From assembly GCA_003290165.1 (NCBI GenBank), contig QNQO01009192.1, positions 85,658 to 149,657 on the forward strand: a stretch of DNA of 64,000 nt. Reading direction: 5' to 3'. Shown in pieces: positions 22,790 through 33,241 of the stretch. The stretch comes from Berberis thunbergii (lineage: Eukaryota; Streptophyta; Magnoliopsida; Ranunculales; Berberidaceae). Numbering within the stretch: position 1 is the stretch's first letter; every line of letters starts with the position of its first letter. A program made the translations under genes and the position numbers. The notes under the pieces are model-generated. The model had not been told where the DNA came from. It saw nothing but the letters and a program-made list of their open reading frames with translations, and ran no database searches.

Positions 22790-23449
22790 ATGTGAGATTG
22801 GTGTATGGGCTGGATCCATGAGGTTTTCGAGAAGTATTGAATGATCGTAGGGTAGCTCATGGGTAGTTGAGATGTCCTGAAAGCCTGGTCTAGCAAAGTT
22901 CTCAAACCAAGGTAGCTTATCGGGGTTCGCTGGGTTCTTGTCTGACATCCATACCCATATTACTCCTTGAGAATCCTTTACCTCATATGTTTTGACACAA
23001 GCTGATCGAGGAATTTTCGCTCCTCTAGGAAGCTGTAGTGGCATTGAGAAGGGGTTATTAAAAGCATCATATGCAGAAAAAAAAACCAGTCTAACAGATT
23101 GTTCTATGCAAATGCCCAAACTATAGGGCTTATAGGTTAAAATCCATGACACTTAATTCGCCAGGGCATAGTTGAATCAGTGTGTTTCCAGGATTCGGCT
23201 GTCTACTAAGATCAATTGTTATGTTTCAATAAATAAAAATGATAAACAGATAACTTGATTCTGTCGATGATTTGCATCTTGTAATTCTAGGTTTGCTCAT
23301 GAATGCTTATAGATCAAATTAAACAAGGTGTACTTGAGAGTTGAAGCATACCTGAGGTATATTTACGCATTTCCCCTTGCCTTCAAACTGCCAGCCATGG
23401 TAAAGACATTCCAGCCTCCCATCAATTAACTGACCTTCAGACAGTTTTG
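22790..23449 (-). pseudogene. PTC52-like Rieske protein, truncated second copy
   Basis: Exon 23352-23449 (minus) encodes the second Rieske motif region (LECLYHGW), and exon 22790-23032 encodes PRGAKIPRSACVKTYEV through LPYDHSILLENLMDPAHTPI. The same exons as in the left arm are present with a few substitutions (for example NPD versus NPN before KLPWFENF). The coding sequence stops being homologous at 22790 and ends shortly after in unrelated sequence. The iron-binding helix is cut and the C-terminal half lost. This copy has no CACTA insertion. Confidence 0.88.
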
Positions 23450-24672
23450 CTAATCTGAATCAATATTAAGTAAACTATCAAAACCAAAACTAATCCATTC
23501 TAAGGGTAATTTTGGACATACAAATTCCCATATGGCCTGCAAACAATTCTGCAAATTTCCTAGAACTATCGTTATTTCGTGCTTGTGGAACACATATTCA
23601 TCATGCTACACCTCTGAACAATTCATATGTTTCTTATCTCTAACATACTAGAGGATCAATCATCAAGTTAATTGTTGATTGATTGAGTAATAGACAATAA
23701 AAGTTGAGGGTTATTACCTGTGAGGAAGAATCAACAAATCAGAGAAGGACTAACACAAAATGGTTGTCCCATTGCACCAAACATTTTGTACTCCTCGGTA
23801 CTAAAATACAACATTTCAATACAAGTGATTCACTTACTGATTCACTAAACAAACTTTTGTTACTATAATTTGCATTGAAGGATTGGGCGTGGAAAAACTC
23901 CCAAGTGTGAACAAAAACCAGTTTGTGTGTGATAGAAGGATGAGCAACATTTATCCCTTTGTAAAATTAGAAACCCTCGAGAAACCCCAGAGAAACCTGA
24001 GATCTAGAGACCCACCACCAGATATACACTGAAGAACCCTAGAGAAATCCAAATCTGAAAACCCACCATCAGAAATCAACAAGAAATCAAAGTAGAAACC
24101 CTAGATCTATCAACCCAATACCAGAAATCAACAAGAAATCAACAAGAAATCTACAAGAAATCAAAGAGGGAATTTGAGAACTTAAGAGGGACTTACCTTT
24201 TCTTTGAAGATACCTTTATTCAGAGAGAACAAAATCGAAGAGGGAGAACTTCTGAGCTTTTGTAGTTTTGAAATGCTGAAGACGAAATCGAAGTGGGAGA
24301 ATCTGTCCAAAATGGGGAGAGGGAGAGGGAGAGGGAATGAAAATGGGGAGAAAGAAGCTTTCGATTCCCTCTTCTTCTCCCCCAAAATTTGGATTTCCCC
24401 CGTTTTTTTTTTCCCACCACGTCACCTCTGCACGTGCTCGCCACCCTCCCTCGCCCATTTCCTCAACATTTAGAATTACTCAATTTATTATCAACAAACT
24501 TTTGAATTTGGGGAAAACCCCTCAATGTTGTTTTGTCTTATTTGAAATGAATATAATACAAGCAATTAAAACTTTTGTTATGGGCATTTGGGCAAAACAT
24601 AATCAGAAGAGTCAAAAGTCATAAAAGGCTTATGAAGTTGACACGTGGCAAAAATTTAAATTAAGTTTCTAA
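22790..24672 (-). repeat. Right arm of the inverted duplication, with empty CACTA target site
   Basis: The reverse complement matches 20293-21147 and 8725-9653 continuously, without CACTA-1. At 23642-23644 the single GTT (aac on plus) occupies exactly the place where the left arm has GTT-CACTA-1-GTT. Differences from the left arm are small in the inner part: base changes and an extra gagaggga run at 24312-24335. In the outer part there is an additional ~120 bp around 24490-24605. The inner limit (about 22790) falls in the coding sequence after PAHTPISH. Confidence 0.9.
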
Positions 24673-24768
24673 TTTACAAAAATACCCCTGAATGTTATTT
24701 TGTCTTATTTGAAGAATAGAACACAAAGGAATTAAAAGTTTTGTGAATGGTATTTTGGGCAGAGCAAA
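24518..24768. repeat. Imperfect direct repeat pair at the outer end of the right arm
   Basis: Two ~83-bp copies (about 24518-24600 and 24686-24768) share acccct(c/g)aatgtt(g/a)ttttg, tcttatttgaa, attaaaa(c/g)ttttg and catttgggca-like segments. Only one flank has a partner in the left arm, so this duplication arose, or was lost on the other side, after the inverted duplication. Confidence 0.6.
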
Positions 24769-24772
24769 AATC

Positions 24773-25800
24773 ATGTTGAAGATATACAATTTGCAGTTCA
24801 TTTAAAGCTGCAGAGGTTATAACTGTAGAAAAGATATTTCTAAATAAATTAATGGTTTGTTTAACTTACGTCAAAAAATAAAAAAATAGCTTATTAAGGA
24901 TTAGTTCCTAAAAGATATCGTATTTATGATATACCCTGGACTGGCGATCCACATCCATTGACTGTTAATGCACGCGTTATTTTCAAATAGTCATTATTTT
25001 CATGCCTAAATACCCCTACACGATCTAACTACCAGGATTAAACATTTCCAATAGTTAGGACTGAAAGTAGTCGTTGTAAGTTGGAATGGAGAAGAAATCT
25101 CACTTGGATTCCTCTCGATTTAATCAACGAAGTGTGGTTCCATGAAAGTTCACAAGGCAATAGATGTTTAGAGTAGCTAAAGCCTAAAATTTGCAGGTTA
25201 AATTCATATACAAAGAGTTGCAGGTCATCTTCAACCTCTACTCATCTTCTATGAATTATTGATGAACCAGGGGGCATGATTATAATCAAATCTATTATAG
25301 GGGGTTAAGTTACTAACAACATTTTGTTTTACGGGTTAATGTTGAAAAACGTTAGTGTATGTTAAACAGAGCATTGTGATGAGCTCACTCGTGTTAGCAA
25401 CTCTGTAAATGCAAGTACTGAGAACTATATGCAAGACTCAAACTATATGCAAGGCTCCAACTATATGCAAGGCAACAAAATGCAAATGTAAATGAAAATT
25501 GACAAACCTATGTCAAATGAACCATGTTACAAATGTACAGACAAATGCACTCTGTTGCAAACCTACACACAAATGTATCATGTTGCTATATGATATATAT
25601 ACATATATGCACACTACTGCAACCAACATTCAAAAAACATTTGTTGCAATATGATATATATGCACCATGTTGCAACAAACATTCAAAAACACTTGTTGCA
25701 AAAGTACATCATGTTCAACAAAAATTACACTGTAATACAAAAAGTGGCACCAATATCCCGTCAAACCATTAACAAACCCCCACCCCCCCCCCCCTTCGGA
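24773..25800. other. Spacer with irregular atgcaa/gttgcaa repeats
   Basis: No gene was recognised. From about 25430 to 25710 the words atatgcaag, tgttgca, caacattcaaaaa and atgatatatat recur irregularly. For example aacattcaaaaa(a)cattgttgc-like blocks start at about 25627 and 25677. A run of cytosines lies at about 25785-25794. Confidence 0.4.
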
Positions 25801-25810
25801 TGCACCTTTA

Positions 25811-26170
25811 GTATACTCCTTTGGAGGTTTCTTGCAATTCTTCACATTGTGTCCATCCATCTCACATTTTCTGCAAAGTCTTGTCTCTATCTAAGTGAAA
25901 CCTTCTTCATTCTCATCCAATCTTCTCTGAGTTCTAGGTCTCCTTGATGGCTTCTTAACTAGAGGGGGTAACACCAAGTATAGTGCCTGAAAGATGAAAA
26001 TCATCATGGGTAACATTCATGACATTCATTGCTCAGAATTAGTTGAACATCAACAAATGAACTTACTTCAGGCCACTCTCTCATGTTAGGGATGCTAATG
26101 ATACCCCTTGAATATGCTTCTACATAAGCTCTGAAGAAGTGGTGAGGGCTACAATACCTACAACATACAT
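25811..26170 (-). pseudogene. MULE (Mutator-like) transposase C-terminal fragment
   Basis: On the minus strand, about 26165-26070 reads CSPHHFFRAYVEAYSRGIIS, then IPNMREWPE. This corresponds to the segment after the SWIM zinc finger in plant Mutator-like transposases (...Y.HPYF...A...YE..I.P.PD...WP). About 25970-25815 continues with PPLVKKPSRRPRTQRRLDE and RLCRKCEMDGHNVKNCKKPP, the terminal basic region and CCHC zinc knuckle (C-x2-C-x4-H-x4-C). A stop interrupts the second segment (EGFT*). Live proteins of this family cut and paste MULE DNA. The upstream catalytic domain is not present; sequence to 26449 may be further decayed MULE. Confidence 0.65.
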
Positions 26171-26449
26171 GCTTCATATCAGAAATTTATTCATAATCAA
26201 ACATGATGTAAGGTTTAGTAATTGTTATGTTACTTACTCTGCGCAATTTGATCTTTGATTGAATATGTGATACTCTTCAAAATGAAGTTTCAAATGGCTT
26301 TTCTCTTAACTTCATGAACCAGTTGTTGAAGATCACTAAAATTGTTAGTAATGAAGTTTCAAGGTATAAAGTTTAGAAAATGTTACTTACTCTTCCCATA
26401 TTGGTCTCTGATTAACCATAGTCACCACTGCATGCACACCGATGCTAAG

Positions 26450-26993
26450 TGATGTAGTTGAATCATGATCTCCTTAACCTTGACCTGCCTAAGAAACACA
26501 CATGAGCCAAATACCACCATTGCGGTGGTCGATGACACTTAAAGTCAGACAAGGCTTGAGAAATGCTTAAAAATGTAAATTAAGTTATGTAGCGTGCATT
26601 TGTTCATCAACCCTGTGTCTTCTTTATAATGCGAGATTCCTTGTTCGGCTAGGCCTTTGGTGGCATAGTTTAGGGAAATCTAATTGGAGATCCTTTTCCT
26701 AGTTGGGAGTCATTCATGTAAAAGAATTTCCCTACACGACTTGTATTCCTAGATCTGCAGGAGAGATTTCCCTTTTGGAGTATTGTCCACACAAGGGGGT
26801 TTCCATGCATGACTTATACTCCTGTGTTTCTTTCCTACTCGGATCCAATGTACTGTTGGCTTGCCCGTCTTAGGTCGATCCCCTAGATACTTGCCTGATT
26901 GGGTTTTACGGGTATTGGGCTTGACCAAGTGATGTGTGGGCTTAGTAAGGCGCTGCAATTTGGATCCAACCTTTTGGATTCTGCCAATATGGG
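26450..26993 (-). repeat. Partial LTR of element D, cut by insertion of element B
   Basis: The segment starts tgatgtagttg at 26450, equivalent to tgatgcagtcg at 7430 (LTR of element A). It follows that LTR with many small differences, for example tctttataatgcga versus the TATA region and ttgggttttacgggtattg near 26900. It is interrupted at 26993 by element B, whose target ATGGG is repeated at 33922-33926. The part beyond 33926 diverges and its end could not be placed. Confidence 0.55.
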
Positions 26994-27662
26994 TGATGAT
27001 ACATAAAAATGGTCACACTCCTGAGCCAAACACGTCTCATGATGATCTCGAGGAATTATGGGCTCAAGCGTCGGCCCAACACAAATCCAGCCTAAGCGGA
27101 TCTAAGCCCGCTCAACTTCAGTCCGTCTAAGCGGACCTAGACTCTCATAGCATACTAGGCCCACATGTCTCATAGCCATCCTCAATACCCACAAGCCATC
27201 TTTAGGCAAGTATCTCAAGGATTAGCTTCAGACAAAAAACTACATCTGCTCTCTGCTTCGAACTAGGAAGCAAACACCAGAGTATTTTTCACACAGGAAA
27301 ACTCCTTTCTACGGATTGCTCATGGATTGAGAACTATCTCCCACGTATTTAGGAGTGTAGAGCTAATAGAAAATTTCCCTCCTACAACACGACTCTTAAT
27401 TAGACATGAGGTCCCTCCCTAAGCTACACCTACGATGGTCTGGTTGAACCAGGACTCCTTGCACTATAAATAAGACATGAGGTTAGTAAGCTAAGGTATG
27501 CTACAACATCCCTATTATAGCATTACACATTCCTCAGATCCCTGTCTGACTTTAGCATCGGAGTGTAATCGACCACCCCACAGTGGTTTGTGGCTCATGT
27601 GCATTACTTGTGCAGGTCAGCAGGAACAAGTTCAAAGCAAGGAGCAAAAATCGACTACATCA
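26994..27662 (+). repeat. 5' LTR of Tat element B
   Basis: Runs from TGATGATACATAAAA to ACTACATCA (669 bp) and matches the 3' LTR throughout, with about one difference in ten by eye. It carries the probable promoter (ctataaataag at 27464). Confidence 0.9.
27464..27474 (+). promoter_or_regulatory. TATA box of the element B LTR
   Basis: CTATAAATAAG sits about 200 bp before the LTR end, followed by cctcag-rich sequence, and is conserved at 33723-33733 in the 3' LTR. This position is where LTR promoters place their TATA box; the R/U5 start would lie about 30 bp downstream. Confidence 0.6.
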
Positions 27663-27685
27663 GCTTGGCGTCGTCTGTGAGGACG
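27663..27685 (+). other. Primer-binding region of element B
   Basis: Directly after the LTR comes GCTTGGCGTCGTCTGTGAGG. TTGGCGYCGTCTGTGRGGA-type sequences adjoin the LTRs of both elements B and A (TTTGGCCTTGTCTGTGGGAA on the minus strand at about 7429-7408). The position is that of a tRNA primer-binding site; the exact tRNA cannot be named without alignment. Confidence 0.55.
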
Positions 27686-27910
27686 ACATAGTTCTTAACT
27701 TTACACTAAGCGTCGTCTCCTACCAAATCCAAGAAAAGTGGTGACCACTAGGTCACGTAGCAACAAAAGATCATAGGACACATCCAGCGCTCAGGCCATC
27801 CCTGCGGTTCGGTCGAGTACGGGAAGCACAGTCGCACCCCCGTGCACAAGGCAACACCATTGAACCTTGAGCCGAATGTAAAATATCTTCCCACACACCT
27901 AGACTAGTTA

Positions 27911-28822
27911 ATGATTCAGACGTTCGTATCGATGAAGCGAAGTTCCAACAAGATGCAAGAGACATATTTAACCCGATTCAATAATGAGCTAAACACCGTC
28001 TGCTCATGCGACGACGCAACGACCCTCTTTATCTTCATTAACGATCTGCGAAAAGGAGAGTTTAACAATCTTTTGACACCGAATCCTCTAGTAAACACAA
28101 CGGATTCGGCGAATAAAGCACAAAACTTTGCCATCCAGAGAGAAGAACGAAAGAAGACCAAACCCGAGGAGCCTTCAATCAACAGGATACATGCCCTTTA
28201 CGGAGCACTTTCAGAGTTCGAACTGTCCAACAAGTCCAGAAAAAAGGTTATCCGAGGCTTAAGGATTCAAGATGTACGTGATGGACAACTAAAAACGCAT
28301 GATCAAAAGCCAGGCTCATCTGCACCACTGGCATCCTCACAGAAGGACTTCCAGGGCGTACAAATCCCACACGATGACGCTCTAGTTGTAATAGTTTCCC
28401 TTGCGGGATGGGAGGTAAGAAGATCCATGGAAGATACTGGGAGCTCGATGAACGTCTTGTTCCTTCACACGCTTCACAACATGCAACTGGATGAAGCAGC
28501 CTTAATCCCTTTTAGTCGTCCAATAACCGACTTCAGTGGTGAGAAACAATTCCCTGTAGGAAAGGTACAACTGACGATAACAGGGGGAAAACAACTAACT
28601 CATAAGACTCTGTTCCAAGAGTTTCTAGTGATCGACACGCTTTTGGCGTACAATTTGGTTATCGGCAGACCTTGGTTACATCAGATGGGGGCGGCGGTCT
28701 CCACCCTGCACCAGTGTGTCAAGTACCTTGCGAACCAAGCGATCGATACATTGAAAGGAGACCAATCAGAGGCTAGGGAATGCCAATACATGACGACTTC
28801 CCATCCGACGGTTCTCAACTAG
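27911..28822 (+). pseudogene. Gag C-terminal part plus aspartic protease of element B
   Basis: A 303-residue open frame. Residues about 15-50 (ETYLTRFNNELNTVCSCDD, then FINDLRKGEF) match the end of the gag core. Residues about 152-180 read HDDALVVIVSLAGWEV, then DTGSSMNVLF, the protease active site with catalytic Asp. Residues about 240-260 read FLVIDTLLAYNLVIGRPWLH, the protease C-terminal signature. The first part of gag is missing or out of frame upstream (27690-27910). Protein processing by this protease would need the missing parts, so the frame is a remnant though uninterrupted. Confidence 0.8.
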
Positions 28823-29039
28823 CAATCAACGTAAAGACCAATCCTATCATCCACCCAACTCGAGGTTTACGGGAGGAACAACCGACACTGGGCAAAGAGG
28901 CATCGTAAGCCTTCAGGGCAAGTCCAATGTCGGACAGCCGGAAAAAGAAACCATAACGGTCTATTGCAACAAGCCTCGAAACGGTAAGGCCATCCAGATT
29001 GACTCCCACTTAAACAAGGAAGTGGCGAAGCAACTTACG

Positions 29040-29930
29040 GAACTACTGCAGCGTAACTAGGACATCTTCGCCTGGACTATCCAGGGTATGGTGGGGATCG
29101 ACCCTTCAATAATCACCCATCGCTTCAAAGTATATCCCTAAAAAAAATTGTCAGGCATAAGAAAAGGACTGTGGCACCCGAAAGAAACGCTATCATAAAT
29201 GAGGAGGTTCAGCGTTTACTCGACGCAGACATGATCAAGGAAGCATGATACCCCGACTGGCTGGCAAACACCGTTCTCATAAAAAAAGAAAATCGAGAAC
29301 TGGAGAGTGTGCGTAGACTGCACCGATTTAAACAAAGCCTGCCACAAGGACAACTTCCCACTCCCCCAGATCGATCAGATCGTAGAAGCCACATCGGGAG
29401 ACAACCTCGTCAGCTTTATGGACGCATATCTTTATGGACGCATATTTTGGTTACAATCAAATATTGATGCACCCCTATATCAAGAAAAAAACCTCTTTCG
29501 TGACGAAAAGTGAAATATACTGCTATAGGGTGATGTCATTCAGCCTAAAGAATGCTGAGGCTACCTATCAACGATTGGTTAACCGAATGTTCAAGCAACA
29601 AATCAGTAGGAATATGGAAGTATAAATCGATGACATGCTGGTAAAAAGCCTTCACAGACCCGACCACATACGGGACCTTGCCAAAGCATTCGACCAACTC
29701 AGGAAATACTGGATGAAGCTCAACCCACAAAAGTGCACATTTGGAGTTGTCTAGGAAATTCCAAGGCTATATAGTTAACAGAAGGGGAATCGAGGTCGAT
29801 CCGAAACATATTCAGGCTCTTCTCGACATTAAGTCCCCATATAATATCAGAGAACTTTAGAGCCTGACTGGGAGGGTAGCAACACTAAACAGATTTATAT
29901 CGTAGTCTTTCGACAAATGCCTTCCCTTCT
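29040..29930 (+). pseudogene. Reverse transcriptase of element B, multiply interrupted
   Basis: Reading frames shift several times but give GIDPSIITHRFKVYP, WRVCVDCTDLNKACHKDNFP and LPQIDQIVEATSGDNLVSFM, then FSLKNAEATYQRLVNRMFK and IDDMLVKSLHRP, all standard Ty3/Gypsy RT segments. The catalytic Y-I-D-D box reads stop-I-D-D (gta taa atc gat gac, about 29620-29634), which alone kills the enzyme. A short duplication (tttatggacgcatat, 29416-29444) adds a frameshift near the first catalytic aspartate region (SFMDAY). Confidence 0.85.
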
Positions 29931-29934
29931 TCAA

Positions 29935-30090
29935 AATACTAAGAGGGAGCAAAGGATTTTTGTGGAACGAGGAATGCGAACAAACCTTTCAAAACTTAAA
30001 AACATACATGGGAATACTAAGAGGGAGCAAAGGATTTTTGTGGAACGAGGAATGCGAACAAACCTTTCAAAACTTAAAAACATACATGGG
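29935..30090 (+). repeat. 78-bp in-frame tandem duplication in element B
   Basis: Two successive copies (29935-30012 and 30013-30090) are identical by eye and add 26 codons (ILRGSKGFLWNEECEQTFQN...) to the RT-RNase H connection. The lack of divergence suggests a recent slippage or unequal-exchange event. Confidence 0.9.
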
Positions 30091-30099
30091 GAGTCCAGA

Positions 30100-31012
30100 G
30101 CTATTCTCGAAGTCCGCGAAGGTGAAACATTATACTTGTACCTGTTTGTTTCCAAACACGCTGTTAGTTCAGCCATCGTACCTGACGACCATGGAACCTA
30201 GAGGCCAGTATACTACACCAGCAAAACCTTCATCGAAGCCAAAACACGCTATCCGGGCGTGAAAAAGTTGGCTCTGGCGTTAGTCGTATCCTCTAGGAAA
30301 CTGAGGCCCTATTTTCAAGCCCACTTCATAACGGTCCTGATCAAATACCCACTCCACTCGGTATTACATAAACCTGAGCTATCTGGTAGGATGGTGAAAT
30401 GGTCAGTAGAACTCGGGCAATTTGACATAAACTACGCTCTAAGAACCGCCATCAAAGCCAAGGCGCTTGCGGATTTCATTGCTGAATTTACCAACGGAGA
30501 AAAACTAAAAGTAGGCTACCAACTCACAGAATTCAATGTCCAATCTTGGATCCTGCGCTGCGACGAATCTTCAACTTAAGGCGAGCGGAGCAAGGACCAC
30601 TCTCTGCTCCCCTAGCGGCTTCACCATCGTAAAGGTCGTCAGATTTGGTTTCCCCGCTACAAACAACGAGGTCGAATACGAAGCCCTCCTGTCAAGGTTA
30701 AAGCTAGCTTTGGGGATCGGCATAGATCGCCTAACAGCATACATCGACTCGAGACTAGTAGTCAACCAGGTCAAAGGAGATTTCAATAGCAAAGAGTTGC
30801 GCATGATAACTTATCACGACAAGGTACTCGGCGTAATGAGCAAGTTCAAGAATTGTCCGCTGATGACGATGACTCTCCAAGGGATCATTCCTCTCAATGA
30901 TCGTCGAATTAGCCAGGTAAGCTTAGACAGTTCGCGACTGATGACGGCTTCTAGTGCCCAAAGCCTAATCCGCTCCGTGCGGGTCACGACACTTGGTAAA
31001 GTGGGAGTCTAG
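30100..31012 (+). pseudogene. RNase H and second RNase H-like domain of element B
   Basis: From about 30195 to 30580: GQYTTPAKPSS..., KKLALALVVSSRKLRPYFQA and KPELSGRMVKWSVELGQFDI, then AKALADFIAEFTN, the RNase H domain attached to the RT. From about 30600 to 30870 a further frame reads NNEVEYEALLSRLKLAL and AYIDSRLVVNQVKGDFNSKE, the second (archaeal-type) RNase H-like domain characteristic of Tat elements, including the D of YIDSRLV. After about 31012 the pol homology ends without H2C2 or integrase. Confidence 0.8.
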
Positions 31013-31463
31013 TCAGCGTTTGTTCCTTGATGATGACGACTTTCCAAAGAATCATTGCTCTTGATACGAACAATGGTCACTGAACTTACCAAGTTAAGCT
31101 TAATAAGTCTGAAACTGACAACAACAGCTCCCGACATGCAAAGCCTAACCCGCTCCGCACACGTTGTTACAATCAAAGAAATGGAGGCAAAAGTCAGCGC
31201 TAAACCGCCAACACAGAGGGAGTCGTTGCAGACAACCACACAACAGAGCTATATATTTGGACTGACAAAAAATTCCGCCCTACAGTACAAACCCTACAGT
31301 CTACAAAGCGATAAAATCAAATACGACAATGCAAGGCAGAATAGTACTTTCATTCAAAAGAGAAAACATGTCTACATGATATTCGCCCATGAAGGGACAT
31401 TACAATCTAAGGAGAAGCATCTTCCTAATCAATTAGCCTTGTGGCACTAGAGCCTTCCCCTTG
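31013..31463. other. Element B stretch replacing integrase
   Basis: Where integrase would be expected, there is non-homologous sequence with partially repeated motifs: actctccaagggatcattcctctcaatgatcg near 30870 and actttccaaagaatcattgctcttgatacga near 31041, and gcctaatccgctccgtgcgggt near 30963 and gcctaacccgctccgcacacg near 31143. These two ~170-bp units probably represent the tandem-repeat region of this element, so integrase has been deleted. Confidence 0.5.
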
Positions 31464-32801
31464 CTAAATCGGCCCAAAAGTTGCCCTCCTATAGCGGGTG
31501 AAGTCGAGATCAATATCGGGATACTCTCCCTTAATTTGTTCTAGGAGCTCCAGTCTGCCTCGAATTACCTCGGACAAGATTAGCTGCCTCCTACCAGACA
31601 CATCAAAATCTACCGCGCCTAGCAACGCCTCATAATGCGAGTGTTCCTCGAACAACATCCGTTCCACTTCCAGAGCACGGCGAAGCCCTTCGTCTGTCGC
31701 TGCCTTTTGACGGCCCACTCCGCCTCCGACTGCTTCCTCTCAGCTTCTTTGGCCCTTCGTTCAGAGGACCACCTATCCATAACTGTATCCAAGCACTCCA
31801 ATTCAGCACGACACGAGTCGACACCAAGTCGGACTCAGTAACACTCAGCTGCTCTCATTTCATCTACCGCATCAGCAACAAGGGTCGTGGCCTCCACACC
31901 CTCACGGTTCGCGACGGTGCCAAAACCTTCTGCCCACACATCCGAATATGACATTCGCAGATCGACAAAGGCCTTCTCCAAAGCAAAGACCCTCCCACGG
32001 GGATCAAGATGTAGTGAGATAGGAACATGCTACTCCGAAGTACGAACACCAAAGGGAGAGGCCACCACTACAGAAGACTGCCTCTTCCTCGGGGCAACCA
32101 CGGGAAGCACATTCGCTTCCAGCTCAGCAAACCTGGAGAGGTCGAGCGGGGCCAGGCTTCTCTTCCTCACACAAAGAGCGACTACCCCCTTCATCGGGGA
32201 ACCCGACACTAGGTGAGCCCCATAAGAACTCTACAGCAGCCCACTGCGTATGACATCTTCCAGCATTGTAACCTCCTCAATGAAAATCAAAGGAAGCTTA
32301 AAAAACTTCTTCTCTAGTCGCTACTCTTCCTCACTGAGGGACAGGATAACAAACTATTCTGAAACAAAGGAAAGAATTAGGACCAACGCCACAAGAAGAG
32401 CGCGCAAAGATACGCATGCATTAAAAAATAACTCACCGAGATCGAACTGAAAGTATTGGGACACTCTACAACTCTCGAGCTTGAAGTAGCTAGTATCCAC
32501 CGAAGCCAAAAACCACTGCTTCTCCTGGGATTTGGCACTACTCACTATCAAACGCAGACAAGGTGCATGGACAAGTCAGTATACAGATACCCCTAGAATC
32601 CAGCCAAACTTTGGTCAGCCAATGAATTACCGGTGGAGTCAAATGAAGGCCAGCGTCATGAGCCCTCAGGAGAATTGCTAGGAGTATCCTGAACCCGCTC
32701 AGTGCCATCTGAGTGGGAGGCAAGTAAAAATGAGTAAAGAAGCGCCAGACGTCCCCAGACACCGAAAATCGGAGTTCAGACTCAAACATACCTCGATGCA
32801 A
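31464..32801 (-). pseudogene. Antisense additional ORF of Tat element B (gypsy-type transposon domain)
   Basis: Running opposite to pol, 32801-32538 encodes MHRGMFESELRFSVSGDVWR and LPPTQMALSGFRILLAILLR, then LHLTPPVIHWL. 31718-31464 encodes a charged, coiled-coil-like C-terminal piece (ALEVERMLFEEHSHYEALLG). The first part resembles the putative gypsy-type transposon domain often annotated in plants and is clearly related to the frame at 34439-34711 of element D (LHKGMFQFGLPFTVSEDIW). In both elements it lies between pol and the 3' LTR, opposite in direction to pol. The function is unknown. Intervening frames are broken. Confidence 0.6.
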
Positions 32802-33241
32802 GCTTATAAACCCCTAAGGAGGTACAATCGAACCTGACACTCCGAACGCGGGAACAAGATACAAATCTCCAAAGATACAGTACAAATTACGAAGTCTGAT
32901 CAACTCAGTTTCATCGATTAGACCATCACCAAAATGATTCGTACTGGCGAGGGATAACGGATTCTGGGAAGCAATTTTGACATTGTTGGCCATTGGAAGA
33001 ATGAACAGATACTGCGGTTCAAAAAAATAGCACAGATAACGATGGGGAAATCATCCTCAGAACAGTAAATATTTATAGGGCAGACAAACCAAATTTTCCC
33101 TCCTCGAGCAGTCGCGTACCTATTAAATGTCATGCGCTGCTCGAAACCAACGCTTCAGGTCCAATCATCACGACGGTACAAATCCCTTTTCAACGAGTTA
33201 GTGGACCGTTGTAAACACCTCACTAACTTGAAGGGAATAGC

